A DNA stretch of 23,566 nt from a virus: positions 1-23,566 of the IMG/VR virus record IMGVR_UViG_3300032242_000870; one strand, given 5' to 3'. The translations under genes were made by a program, and so were the position numbers. This document shows positions 1-7,369 of the stretch, piece by piece. Each line of letters opens with the position of its first letter. The stretch's first letter is position 1. A model generated the notes under the pieces. That model was not told the origin of the DNA and did not search any database. It saw only the letters and a list, made by a program, of their open reading frames with translations.

Positions 1-1646
1 CACCAGCACAGGTATTCAAAACGCTTGAGCCTTTATTTTTTAACCACGACATACTTACTGTCGGGCACAACTTAGTGTTTGACCTTACTTCTATCGCTAA
101 ATACTACAGCGGTAAAGTTCCAGTCGGCCCTTACTTTGACACCATGATTGCGTCGTTTATTTCAGATAACCGCAATAAGAACAAGTGCGGTCTAGATGCT
201 TGTCTCAAGCGTGAGTTTGGCTATGAGATGACCAAAGGCGTAGGCAAAGAAGTAGAGAAGTATTCCTTTAATGAGGTAGCTAAGTACGCATACCTTGATG
301 CCAAGTACACGTTCTTACTATGGAAGTCCTTGCTCCCTAAGATTAAAGAAGCACAGCTTGAGACAATTATGGACTTAGAGATGGAAGTTCTAAAGGTTCT
401 ATGCGAGATGAAACTTACTGGTGCTCCCATCGATGTGGAGCAACTAAAGATTTTAGATACACAATTACGTATTGACATTGAAACCGCTAGGGCAAACATT
501 TTTAAGATTGCTCAGAAACCTTTCAACATTAACTCCAACCAGGAGAAACAATTCCTGTTGTTTGCTTCTAAAAAAGAAGGCGGTCGAGGGCTTAAGACTA
601 AGGCTCTGACCCCTGCAGGCAAGAAGAAGAACAGGGAAGACCGCACTTACGCTGACTACTCAGTGGCTGCTGAAGCACTGGAGCTATTGCGTGATGAAGA
701 CCCTCTAGTAGAGGCACTGCTTGCGTACTCAGACCTTAACAAGTTGAGCACTACTTATGTAGTTCCTTACTTGGGTGGAGAAGTAGTTCGTACATTAAAT
801 GGAAAAGAAAAGCGTGAACAAAAAGAAAGTCTACTCATCAACGGAAGGATTCATTGTGACTTTGTACAGCACGGTGCGGAGACGGGTCGTTTTAGTAGCC
901 GTAACCCTAACCTACAGAATGTGCCTGCTCCTCATACGGCTCATGGAAAGGCAATCAGAAATCTTTTTTATGCGCCCGAGGGGTACAGACTTGTGGTGGC
1001 GGATTACTCGCAAATTGAACCACGTGTCATCGCATCTTTATCCGAAGACCCTATTATGATGGACAACTATTTGCAGGGCGGTGACATCTACACGGCTGTT
1101 GGAGATGCCATGGGTGTAGACCGCAAAGCAGGTAAGGTGCTTGTGCTTGCTATGGCATACGGCGTGGGACCCGACAAGATTTCACGTTCTATCGGGTGTA
1201 CGTTACAAGAAGCCAGAGACTTGTTATCAGATTTCTCTGAAAAGTTTGCCGCTGTAAATTTGTACCGTGCTCGATTGATTCGTTCAGTGAAACTTAACAA
1301 GGGCAACTATGTTAAGACAATGATGGGTCGCCGTAGGTATCTACCAGACATTACCTCCAGCGACCAGTACCTACGTTCTGCTGCAGAACGCCAAGTGTTT
1401 AATACTAAAATCCAAGGCACAGCAGCAGATTTAATTAAATACGCTATGATTAGGGCATACAACCGTTTGCCACAGGAAGCGAGACTCATTCTCACCGTTC
1501 ATGATGAGTTGGTCACGTTGACACCAGAAAACTTGGTAGATGAAACGGTTGAGGCAATTCGTGAAGCCATGGAAGGTATTAATACTTTGAAGGTTCCACT
1601 AGTTGCTGACATTAAAGTTGTTCAACGTTGGGGAGACGCCAAATGA
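1..1646 (+). CDS. polA: DNA polymerase I (family A), 5' end outside window
   Basis: Replicative family A DNA polymerase with a 3'-5' proofreading domain. The frame is open from base 3, and the residues before the first internal GTG (base 75) still read as exonuclease (VGHNLVFDL, the Exo II motif with Asn and Asp), so the true start and the Exo I DxE motif lie upstream of the window. Exo III is YAYLD at 285-299. The polymerase palm follows: motif A DYSQIEPRVIA from 1002, the O-helix (motif B) RKAGKVLVLAMAYG from 1122 with its Arg, Lys and Tyr conserved, and motif C VHDEL from 1497 with the catalytic Asp and Glu. The residue at the position of E. coli Phe762 is Leu (codon 1146-1148), a variant known from environmental viral PolA proteins. 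No 5'-3' exonuclease domain is visible. The stop overlaps the next gene in an ATGA. The identification is secure. Confidence 0.96.
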   Translation, partial: PAQVFKTLEPLFFNHDILTVGHNLVFDLTSIAKYYSGKVPVGPYFDTMIASFISDNRNKNKCGLDACLKREFGYEMTKGVGKEVEKYSFNEVAKYAYLDAKYTFLLWKSLLPKIKEAQLETIMDLEMEVLKVLCEMKLTGAPIDVEQLKILDTQLRIDIETARANIFKIAQKPFNINSNQEKQFLLFASKKEGGRGLKTKALTPAGKKKNREDRTYADYSVAAEALELLRDEDPLVEALLAYSDLNKLSTTYVVPYLGGEVVRTLNGKEKREQKESLLINGRIHCDFVQHGAETGRFSSRNPNLQNVPAPHTAHGKAIRNLFYAPEGYRLVVADYSQIEPRVIASLSEDPIMMDNYLQGGDIYTAVGDAMGVDRKAGKVLVLAMAYGVGPDKISRSIGCTLQEARDLLSDFSEKFAAVNLYRARLIRSVKLNKGNYVKTMMGRRRYLPDITSSDQYLRSAAERQVFNTKIQGTAADLIKYAMIRAYNRLPQEARLILTVHDELVTLTPENLVDETVEAIREAMEGINTLKVPLVADIKVVQRWGDAK

Positions 1647-2101
1647 AATGGAAGTTTTGGGAAAAGAAACCCGAGCTTGAGATTGTTATTGACAGTCATG
1701 AGATACCTACAAGCACATTGTTTCGGTGGTTCCTGTATGACAGTGGAGCGTCTGACCCTAATAAGATTGCTACCTCGGTAGGGTACACAGCCATCAGTTC
1801 TGAGGGTGAAGAGATGGAACTCAAAGAGTCCATTGAACGACTCCGTGAAGTAGAGCCTTACAAAAGTTTTTTAGATTTATTGTCCGAGATTACAGGGCAA
1901 GTAATGTCACATACTTTGGCAACTGTTTTGACAGAGAACGACATAGTTGAAGAAGAAATTGACAAAGAACAGCAAGCCATAATGGCTGAGGTCTACACCC
2001 GTGTAGCCAATCTAGCCTTAGTTCCTGCTTTCGCCGCTGCATTAAAGCTCGGCATTATTGTTAACCCAGGCACATTTACAGGAGACATTGATGAGTTCTG
2101 A
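1643..2101 (+). CDS. Hypothetical protein after polA, acidic helical
   Basis: A 152-residue protein of unknown function. I chose the ATG at 1643 because it overlaps the polymerase stop as ATGA and has GGGGAG about 7 bases upstream; an upstream TTG at 1628 in the same frame lacks this. It begins with a basic, aromatic stretch (MKWKFWEKK), followed by a mixed acidic region and a hydrophobic Ala/Leu-rich C-terminal part (about residues 120-140) that could pack as a helix. There are no Cys motifs and no nuclease or NTPase signatures. Translational coupling to the polymerase suggests a role in replication, but nothing in the sequence defines one. Confidence 0.85.
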   Translation: MKWKFWEKKPELEIVIDSHEIPTSTLFRWFLYDSGASDPNKIATSVGYTAISSEGEEMELKESIERLREVEPYKSFLDLLSEITGQVMSHTLATVLTENDIVEEEIDKEQQAIMAEVYTRVANLALVPAFAAALKLGIIVNPGTFTGDIDEF

Positions 2102-2462
2102 TTGGTATTCCCGTAGGCTAAACAACAACCCCCAGCCACAACCTAGCCCTTTGCCCCCCACAGCCCCGTCAGCGCCTATTCCGTACAACCCTAACCCGAA
2201 CCCACAAATCCCTCAGGAAGCCTTCAGAGCGCCTGAGAGCGCCGTTTCAGCCTCCCGCTGTCCTGGATGTGGCAGTGGCAATTACGGCAAGTCTGCGATG
2301 GCTCCAGAGGCTAAGGCACGATGCTACGATTGTGGCTACCCTGTAGTACAGTCTGGTAGTGGAGTAGGTAAAGGCATTACCCAGCAAGGTGGCGGAGCAC
2401 CTACCCCAGCCCGTCAGATTCAATCTGGCGGATTTAGTTGGGCTATCGGAGAGAAGATGTAA
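2091..2462 (+). CDS. Proline-rich zinc-ribbon protein
   Basis: A 123-residue protein. The ATG at 2091 has AGGAGA about 6 bases upstream and overlaps the preceding stop by 11 bases. Residues 13-45 are Pro/Asn/Gln-rich and probably disordered. Then comes a four-Cys zinc ribbon, CPGC at 57-60 and CYDC at 78-81, and a Gly/Gln-rich tail. Zinc ribbons of this kind usually bind nucleic acid or mediate protein contacts; no enzymatic motif is visible. Its position between polymerase and recombinase, with a 1-base TAATG overlap to the latter, suggests a replication accessory role by inference only. Confidence 0.85.
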   Translation: MSSDWYSRRLNNNPQPQPSPLPPTAPSAPIPYNPNPNPQIPQEAFRAPESAVSASRCPGCGSGNYGKSAMAPEAKARCYDCGYPVVQSGSGVGKGITQQGGGAPTPARQIQSGGFSWAIGEKM

Positions 2463-3520
2463 TGAACGCAGAGCTTTTAAAAACTATTGCACAAATTAAT
2501 AAAAAGAGTGGCATAGACCTTGTGGTACTTGGGTCTGACATTGGGAACCATGTATCTGCCCGTGTGAGTTCAGGCTCGTTGTCGTTAGATGTACTTCTTG
2601 GTGGCGGATTTCCTGTTAATAAATGGATTGAAATCGTAGGCGAAGCGTCTAATGGTAAGACTGCCGTAGCCCTTAAAACTATTGCTGCCAACCAGAAGCG
2701 TGACCCCAACTTCACCACTGTGTGGGTAGCCGCTGAAGATTGGGTACCTCAGTACGCAGAAATGTGTGGCGTAGATGTTAAGCGTGTGTTCGTTGTGGCT
2801 ACTAACATCATGGAAGAAGCATACGAGACTGTTCTTAAGCTTGTAGAGACTAAAGAGATTGACTGCGTGGTCATTGATTCACTTCCAGCCTTAGTACCCA
2901 CAGCCGAAGACGACAAGAACATGGATGAAGCGACTGTTGGTCGTGGCGCATTGCTTACAGGTAAGTTCTTTCGCAAGATGGGACAGGCTGCCAAGCGTTC
3001 CCTTACCGAAGAGGAACGACCCTTTATTGGCATTGTGATTAACCAGTACCGCATGAAGATTGGCGTTATGTACGGTGACCCCCGCACTACACCTGGCGGT
3101 GAGGCTAAGAACTACGCATTCTTTATCCGTATGGAGGTCAAGCGTGACGAATGGATTGAGGCTGGCGTAGGTCAGGACAAGCGCAAGGTCGGCCAGACCA
3201 TTAAGATTCGTTCGTTAAAGAACAAGACGGCGCCAATGCAAGAGCCAGCGTACCTAGACTTTTACTTTGCTGATGGCGGGGCATGTAGTGCAGGTGAGTA
3301 CGACTTTGCTAAAGAGATTGTCAGCCTTGGAATTTTGTACCGAGTTATTACCCGTGCTGGTGCCTACTACAGTTACCAAGACCGTAAATGGCAGGGTGCT
3401 AACGCTGTGGTAGAATCTATTAGAGAAGAGATTGACCTGAAGGAAGCTTTAGACCGTGAGGTACTTGACGTAGTACGAGCGAGTTCTAAGCACGTTCAGA
3501 GCGTGGCTGATGAAGTCTGA
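2462..3520 (+). CDS. RecA/UvsX-like recombinase
   Basis: ATP-dependent strand-exchange protein of the RecA superfamily, expected to coat single-stranded DNA and drive recombination-dependent replication and repair. It has 352 residues, close to bacterial RecA. Walker A is GEASNGKT at residues 60-67. Walker B is CVVIDS, with the Asp at 139. The FIGIVINQYRMKIG strand and the GDPRTTPGGEAKNYAFF stretch (about 205-221) match the RecA segment just before and within DNA-binding loop L2. The start is the ATG at 2462, overlapping the preceding stop as TAATG; a start at 2438 would extend further into the previous gene. Junction-processing nucleases lie downstream in the same operon. Whether it is closer to RecA or to UvsX cannot be judged by eye. 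Confidence 0.94.
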   Translation: MNAELLKTIAQINKKSGIDLVVLGSDIGNHVSARVSSGSLSLDVLLGGGFPVNKWIEIVGEASNGKTAVALKTIAANQKRDPNFTTVWVAAEDWVPQYAEMCGVDVKRVFVVATNIMEEAYETVLKLVETKEIDCVVIDSLPALVPTAEDDKNMDEATVGRGALLTGKFFRKMGQAAKRSLTEEERPFIGIVINQYRMKIGVMYGDPRTTPGGEAKNYAFFIRMEVKRDEWIEAGVGQDKRKVGQTIKIRSLKNKTAPMQEPAYLDFYFADGGACSAGEYDFAKEIVSLGILYRVITRAGAYYSYQDRKWQGANAVVESIREEIDLKEALDREVLDVVRASSKHVQSVADEV

Positions 3521-3842
3521 GGGACAGAAACAGTCAAAGAAGCATGAGAACAGACTAGCCAAATTAGTCGGCGGTACTACTAACGCCGCTAGCGGAGCCT
3601 TCTGGAGCCGCAAAGGTGATGTCCGTTCTGATGACCTACTTATCGAGCATAAGTGGACAGGCAAAAAACAAGTAACCGTTAAGTCGGATGTCTTGGAAAA
3701 GATAGTCAGGGAAGCAATCCTTGACGGTCGGATGCCTGTTCTCGGGTTCTACCTAAACGGTCAGAACTACGTAGCACTAACTGAAGATGATTTTCTGGAG
3801 ATGCGACAAAATCTTCAGGAGTGTAGGTGCGAGACCACCTAG
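3510..3842 (+). CDS. Hjc-like PD-(D/E)XK nuclease, putative Holliday junction resolvase
   Basis: A 110-residue protein with the layout of small archaeal and phage Holliday junction resolvases: an N-terminal acidic residue in a helix (Glu13), a Gly/Thr/Ser loop (GGTTNAASGAF, 21-31), then KGD with Asp37, and EHK with Glu46 and Lys48. These would form the PD-(D/E)XK metal site. A helix (residues about 59-71) and the PVLGFYLNGQNYVAL strands complete the fold. It overlaps the recA-like gene by 11 bases and the whiB gene by 16. Pairing with the recombinase supports a role in resolving recombination intermediates. A different DNA substrate for this superfamily is possible. Confidence 0.8.
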   Translation: MKSEGQKQSKKHENRLAKLVGGTTNAASGAFWSRKGDVRSDDLLIEHKWTGKKQVTVKSDVLEKIVREAILDGRMPVLGFYLNGQNYVALTEDDFLEMRQNLQECRCETT

Positions 3843-4141
3843 ATGTTGAAAATTGGCGAGCAGAAGCCAAGTGTCGAGGTATGGACACCGAACTTTGGTT
3901 CCCGCCAAGGGACAAAGAGCTTTACAAAACAATTGCTGACAAATCAAAAGCAGTCTGTTTAGGTAAAGACAGTCGGCCACCCTGCCCAGTCCGTAAAGAA
4001 TGCTTGTTGTACGCACATGAGAACGACGAGCAATTTGGTATCTGGGGTGGGCTAAGCCATAGAGAACGAAATGCTTTAGAGCGTAAAGCTCAGCGCAATG
4101 GAAAGACCCTCGAAGAGTGGGTAGAAAGCGAAGAACGATGA
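3827..4141 (+). CDS. whiB: WhiB-family Fe-S regulator with stretched Cys spacing
   Basis: WhiB-like proteins are actinobacterial [4Fe-4S] transcription factors that bind the principal sigma factor; phages encode versions that rewire host transcription. This 104-residue copy has Cys16, Cys44, Cys53 and Cys59, the CPVRKEC block, and the hallmark turn GIWGG (71-75) followed by a basic C-terminal region (SHRERNALERKAQR). The second and third Cys are normally CxxC; here eight residues (LGKDSRPP) separate them. The start is GTG 3827 with AGGAG about 7 bases upstream, giving the usual N-terminal WhiB sequence (WRAEAKC). Cluster binding may be altered by the insertion, but the rest of the family pattern is intact. 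It points to an actinobacterial host. Confidence 0.93.
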   Translation: MRDHLDVENWRAEAKCRGMDTELWFPPRDKELYKTIADKSKAVCLGKDSRPPCPVRKECLLYAHENDEQFGIWGGLSHRERNALERKAQRNGKTLEEWVESEER

Positions 4142-4443
4142 CCGAGTACACGCCCTTTAAATGTCCTGACTGTGGTGTATGGTGGAGAACTGCTACACAT
4201 AAGTGCGAACCAAAATCTTATTTAGCGCCTCCGACAACTACCACCACAGTGTCCGAGCAAGATAAAAAGAAAAAGGATTTGCCTAAAGGCAAGTCTAGGT
4301 GTACTGTGTGTGGTGAACCACTAGGTATTTACGAAATTGAAACTTGTTGGGAACACAAGAAGTATCGTAAGTACAGCCACCACTACAAAAAGGGGTACGA
4401 CAAGTATGGCAACCCAGACGAAAAAAGCAACTGGAAGTCTTAA
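4138..4443 (+). CDS. Double zinc-knuckle hypothetical protein
   Basis: A 101-residue protein. The ATG at 4138 overlaps the whiB stop as ATGA. The N-terminal knuckle is CPDC (9-12) with HKC (21-23). A Pro/Thr-rich linker with a Lys run follows. A second site is CTVC (55-58) with Cys70 and His73, then a strongly basic His/Tyr/Lys-rich tail (EHKKYRKYSHHYKKGY) suited to nucleic-acid binding. The last 38 bases overlap the next gene. The second half somewhat resembles HNH-type zinc frameworks, but I see no catalytic HNH arrangement, so I leave the function open. Confidence 0.84.
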   Translation: MTEYTPFKCPDCGVWWRTATHKCEPKSYLAPPTTTTTVSEQDKKKKDLPKGKSRCTVCGEPLGIYEIETCWEHKKYRKYSHHYKKGYDKYGNPDEKSNWKS

Positions 4444-5290
4444 GAATTTAGTAGACGCAGGTAAAACTCCGTCCGTTGTTCTTGGTGCGGTAGAGCGTTG
4501 GCAATTAGCCCAACCCGCTGACACTAGCCGACGGACGGATGTTTTGCATCCATCTGAAATCATCAAGCCAGATTGGTGCCCACGTGCATCCTGGCATTTG
4601 CTACAGGGTGCTAAGCCTGCACCAAAGAAGCTTACAACTAAGCAGATGCGTGTGTTTAAGCGTGGTCATCAGTTGCATGATGATTGGCAAGCTAACCTTG
4701 CTGCCATGGGTAAACTGTGGGGTGATTGGAAGTGTGCAATCTGCACTACCGTTGTAGCTCGTGAAAGTTTGCGCCCAAAGTTTTGCCCACATTGTGAGGG
4801 TGAAGATTTTATTTACGATGAAGTTCGTGTAGCCAGTGATGCACATCGTATTGAAGGTCATGCTGACGGCATCATTGTAGGCATAGGTAAAGAGCCACTA
4901 CTCCTTGAAATTAAATCCATTGGCGAGGGCACCATTCGTTGGGAAGACCCTTCAGCATGGATTGCATCAGGCAATGATTTTAAGAAAGCATGGGCGGCAC
5001 TAAACGCACCGTTTTACAGTCACATCATGCAAGCTCAGATGTACATGAAGTTACTTGAACTCATGTACGAAGGTACTATGTTTAGTTACCCTAAGAAAGC
5101 TGTCTTTATTTATGAGACCAAGGGTGACCAAGAAGTCAAAGAATTTGTTGTTCCAAAGAGCGACTTTGGTATCACAGACATCTTTGACAAAGCCCTCGAG
5201 ATAGCCAAAGCAATCAAAGCTGGTATAGAATTACCATGCGTAGACCAATCAGGTTCTTGCTCAAAGTGCGAGGTGTTTAATGGCAATTAA
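4406..5290 (+). CDS. Cas4/RecB-like Fe-S PD-(D/E)XK exonuclease with zinc-ribbon insert
   Basis: Probable DNA exonuclease of the Cas4/RecB group, generating or trimming ends for recombination. The start is the ATG at 4406, with AAAGGGG about 11 bases upstream; the 38-base overlap with the previous gene is unusual but gives the natural N-terminus. In 294 residues one sees the active-site Asp154 in GHADG, Glu168 and Lys170 in LEIKS, and a QAQMYM motif (209-214) matching the family QxxxY. Cys58 (DWCPRASW) and C-terminal Cys278, Cys285 and Cys288 match the one-plus-three Cys layout of the Cas4/AddB Fe-S cluster. An additional zinc ribbon (CAIC 110-113, CPHC 127-130) sits between the first cluster Cys and the catalytic core. 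No CRISPR genes accompany it; such genes are common in actinophage recombination modules. Confidence 0.9.
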   Translation: MATQTKKATGSLKNLVDAGKTPSVVLGAVERWQLAQPADTSRRTDVLHPSEIIKPDWCPRASWHLLQGAKPAPKKLTTKQMRVFKRGHQLHDDWQANLAAMGKLWGDWKCAICTTVVARESLRPKFCPHCEGEDFIYDEVRVASDAHRIEGHADGIIVGIGKEPLLLEIKSIGEGTIRWEDPSAWIASGNDFKKAWAALNAPFYSHIMQAQMYMKLLELMYEGTMFSYPKKAVFIYETKGDQEVKEFVVPKSDFGITDIFDKALEIAKAIKAGIELPCVDQSGSCSKCEVFNGN

Positions 5291-5765
5291 ATTGCGGGCT
5301 GAAGAAAGCCAAAAAACTATTGATGCAATTCGTTCACAAGGGTTTACCCTTGAGTCGGAATTCACAGGCTCTAATCCCATCATGCCGCATGACATCACTG
5401 ACTGCGATGACCTTGGGGTAATGCGCCTTTACCAAGAGTACAATGCTTACCTGCAGTTCATTCTGGCTCAGGTAACGTGTGCTCAGATTGATGAGCAGAA
5501 CGCTAAGAAACGTTTAGACATGGCTGAGGCTATGGCTATGGAAGAATACGCAGGCACAAAGATGACAGTGTCAGCCATTAAAGCAAAAATTTCTACTGAC
5601 AAGTCAGTGCAAAAACTTGCGGATGCTCAATCATTTGCTTATGATTACCGCAAGGGTATGGAAATGATGTACACGAACATTAAGTCAGACTGTGATTTTA
5701 TCAGTCGAGAACTTACCCGCCGAACGTCAGGGAACTTTAACCGAGTAGGCAAGTTCACCACATGA
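5280..5765 (+). CDS. Helical protein, possible recombination mediator
   Basis: A 161-residue protein overlapping the Cas4-like gene by 11 bases. After a short N-terminal part it appears almost wholly alpha-helical: residues about 45-95 are Ala/Gln/Glu/Met-rich, followed by a TKMTVSAIKAKISTD segment and a second long helix ending in a basic RELTRR stretch. I do not recognise a family. Its size, helical make-up and position in a recombinase and nuclease operon resemble UvsY-type mediators that load UvsX on SSB-coated DNA, but no diagnostic motif supports this, so it is a structural guess only. The coding call itself is firm. Confidence 0.82.
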   Translation: MAIKLRAEESQKTIDAIRSQGFTLESEFTGSNPIMPHDITDCDDLGVMRLYQEYNAYLQFILAQVTCAQIDEQNAKKRLDMAEAMAMEEYAGTKMTVSAIKAKISTDKSVQKLADAQSFAYDYRKGMEMMYTNIKSDCDFISRELTRRTSGNFNRVGKFTT

Positions 5766-5785
5766 GTCACATGAAGAGGTTAATT

Positions 5786-5929
5786 ATGGACCAAGAAGAA
5801 GACATGAAGAATGCCAACTGCCGTAGGCATTACACGGGTGGTCGTGCCCTGTCTATTAACTGTTGGGAATGCCAAGCTGAGTACAGGGACGATGACGTTT
5901 CAGAGAGTGAGAATGACAACGATGATTAA
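5786..5929 (+). CDS. 47-residue Cys/His zinc-knuckle protein
   Basis: A very small gene with a good ribosome binding site (GAAGAGG ending 7 bases before the ATG at 5786). An in-frame ATG at 5762 would overlap the preceding stop as ATGA and add eight residues, but it has no clear binding site. The product carries a Cys12-x2-His15 pair and a CWEC knuckle (26-29), consistent with one zinc, and an acidic tail (DDDVSESENDNDD). Its stop overlaps the next gene by 17 bases. It fills a gap that would otherwise be noncoding in a tightly packed operon. Function unknown. Confidence 0.7.
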   Translation: MDQEEDMKNANCRRHYTGGRALSINCWECQAEYRDDDVSESENDNDD

Positions 5930-6092
5930 GAAACACCCATACCGACAAGCGGTTAAGCACATCCGTGAACTGCACCATGCTGAAAAACGTAGTGCCCATG
6001 TTCAAATTACGTGTGCAGTATGCCAAATCCCTTACCCATGCAAAACTATACAGTTAATCGATGATGACTTGTACGATGACAGCGAGAAGTAA
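5913..6092 (+). CDS. 59-residue basic zinc-knuckle protein
   Basis: A short protein read from the ATG at 5913 (GAGAG about 6 bases upstream); the ATG at 5922 is a possible alternative. An N-terminal Lys/His/Arg-rich helix (about residues 5-26) precedes Cys34, Cys37 and Cys43 (CAVC and IPYPC), which with His21 or His22 could hold a zinc ion. The tail is acidic. It overlaps the preceding microgene by 17 bases and the next gene by a single base (TAATG), consistent with coupled translation. Function unknown; a nucleic-acid-binding or adaptor role is inferred from the charge and Cys pattern. Confidence 0.74.
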   Translation: MTTMIKKHPYRQAVKHIRELHHAEKRSAHVQITCAVCQIPYPCKTIQLIDDDLYDDSEK

Positions 6093-6502
6093 TGGGCTAC
6101 AAACCATTTAGTAAATCACTGTACGATACAAATGACAATGCTAAAGACTTAGTGATTAAGTGGCTTGCTGCTAACGGCATTACCGCTTGGGTAAACCCTG
6201 ACCAATACGGAATTGATTTACTATCTGATGATAAAAAGTATGAGGTAGAAGTCAAGCGCAATTGGCTAGAGGATGATTTTCCGTATGATGAGGTTCATTT
6301 TCCCGCTAGAAAACTTAAGTTTGCTACACCCGACGCAGTATTTGTTATGTTAAACCACAAAAAAACACATGCATTATTGGTTACAGGCGATGTATTTAAA
6401 GGTTCACCTAAAGTAATTAAATCTACAATTTACACAGAAAACGAAGAATTTATAGAAGTGCTGGTAAACAAATGCACTATTGTAAAATTGCTGGAGGATT
6501 AA
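6092..6502 (+). CDS. PD-(D/E)XK superfamily protein, nuclease-like
   Basis: A 136-residue protein with a minimal restriction-endonuclease-like core: a first helix (about 15-28), then YGIDLL with Asp42, a beta hairpin, and EVEVKRNW with Glu53 and Lys55. This matches the PD-(D/E)XK active-site order. Phages use such small proteins as junction resolvases, nicking enzymes or repair nucleases, and I cannot tell which from the sequence. It starts at the ATG at 6092 (TAATG overlap, GAGAAG just upstream) and is followed at once by the dNMP kinase fusion. It would be the third PD-(D/E)XK protein in this operon. Confidence 0.75.
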   Translation: MGYKPFSKSLYDTNDNAKDLVIKWLAANGITAWVNPDQYGIDLLSDDKKYEVEVKRNWLEDDFPYDEVHFPARKLKFATPDAVFVMLNHKKTHALLVTGDVFKGSPKVIKSTIYTENEEFIEVLVNKCTIVKLLED

Positions 6503-7369
6503 ATGCGTATTTACATTGCAGGTCCTATGACTGGCATCCCACAGTTTAACTACCCAGAATTCTTTAGAGTAGCAACTGTGTTAAGAGACTTGGGACATGC
6601 TGTTATTAATCCTGCTGAAACTAACGGTGCTACGGTACAAGAAGCTTTGCGAGATGTAGAGGCTAACCCACATTCGTGGGAGTATTACATGCGTAAAGAC
6701 GTAATGTCTGTAGCATCAGTCGATGCTATTTGTTTATTACCTGGTTGGCAAAATTCTAAAGGTGCTCGACTCGAGGTAACAGTAGCCAAAGCATTGGGCA
6801 TGCCACTGTACGTTCTGCGAGACGGAGAATTACACCCACGCATTGAAGTAATTGGTATTTCAGGCTACGCAAGAAGTGGCAAAGACACTATTGCTGAAAA
6901 ACTAGTGGAGATGGGTTACGTCCGTGGTTCATTTGCCGACGCAATCCGAGAAGCATTATTTATTTTAGACCCGCAGATTTTTGGAAAAAGTTTAGCCCGC
7001 CTTGTTAACACACACGGGTGGGAAAAAGTAAAATCCATTGAACATGTCAGAGAATTACTTCAACGTTTTGGTACTGAAGTTGGTCGTGAGATGTTTGGCG
7101 ATAACATTTGGATTGACTACTTATTTGACCGTCTTCCAGACGGAGCCAAAATAGTAATCCCAGACGTGCGCTACCCTAATGAAGCTGATGCCATTATTAA
7201 TTTAGGTGGCGCTTTATGGCGTGTCGAGCGTGACGGGGTGCAAGCTGTTAACGACCACATTTCTGATTCAGCCTTAGATGATTACCCATTCATGAACATT
7301 GTTTACAACTGTGGTACTATTGAAGAACTACACGCATGGGTAGAGCGGGAACTTCAGGACGACGAATGA
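6503..7369 (+). CDS. DUF4406 domain fused to deoxynucleoside monophosphate kinase
   Basis: A 288-residue two-domain protein. Residues 1-110 are DUF4406, related to nucleoside 2-deoxyribosyltransferases: IYIAGPMTGIPQFNYPEF at the N-terminus, the YYMRKDV segment, and LLPGW..SKGARLE with the conserved Glu91. Residues about 115-288 are a T4 gp1-type dNMP kinase: the P-loop GISGYARSGKDT (118-129), a RFGTEVGREMFGDNIWID segment, and IPDVRYPNEAD, typical of these kinases. The kinase would convert dNMPs to dNDPs for phage DNA synthesis; the N-terminal domain may act on nucleosides or nucleotides. A good ribosome binding site (CTGGAGG) precedes the ATG at 6503. Both domains are common in phages, usually as separate genes. 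Confidence 0.92.
   Translation: MRIYIAGPMTGIPQFNYPEFFRVATVLRDLGHAVINPAETNGATVQEALRDVEANPHSWEYYMRKDVMSVASVDAICLLPGWQNSKGARLEVTVAKALGMPLYVLRDGELHPRIEVIGISGYARSGKDTIAEKLVEMGYVRGSFADAIREALFILDPQIFGKSLARLVNTHGWEKVKSIEHVRELLQRFGTEVGREMFGDNIWIDYLFDRLPDGAKIVIPDVRYPNEADAIINLGGALWRVERDGVQAVNDHISDSALDDYPFMNIVYNCGTIEELHAWVERELQDDE

Noticed and set aside
3777-4151. A 124-codon minus-strand open frame across the whiB gene
   Set aside because: It opposes two clearly coding genes with overlapping starts and stops; nothing supports translation.
4406-5290. Cas4-like gene as a sign of a CRISPR system
   Set aside because: No cas1, cas2 or repeat-spacer array is visible, and stand-alone Cas4-like nucleases are usual in phage recombination modules.
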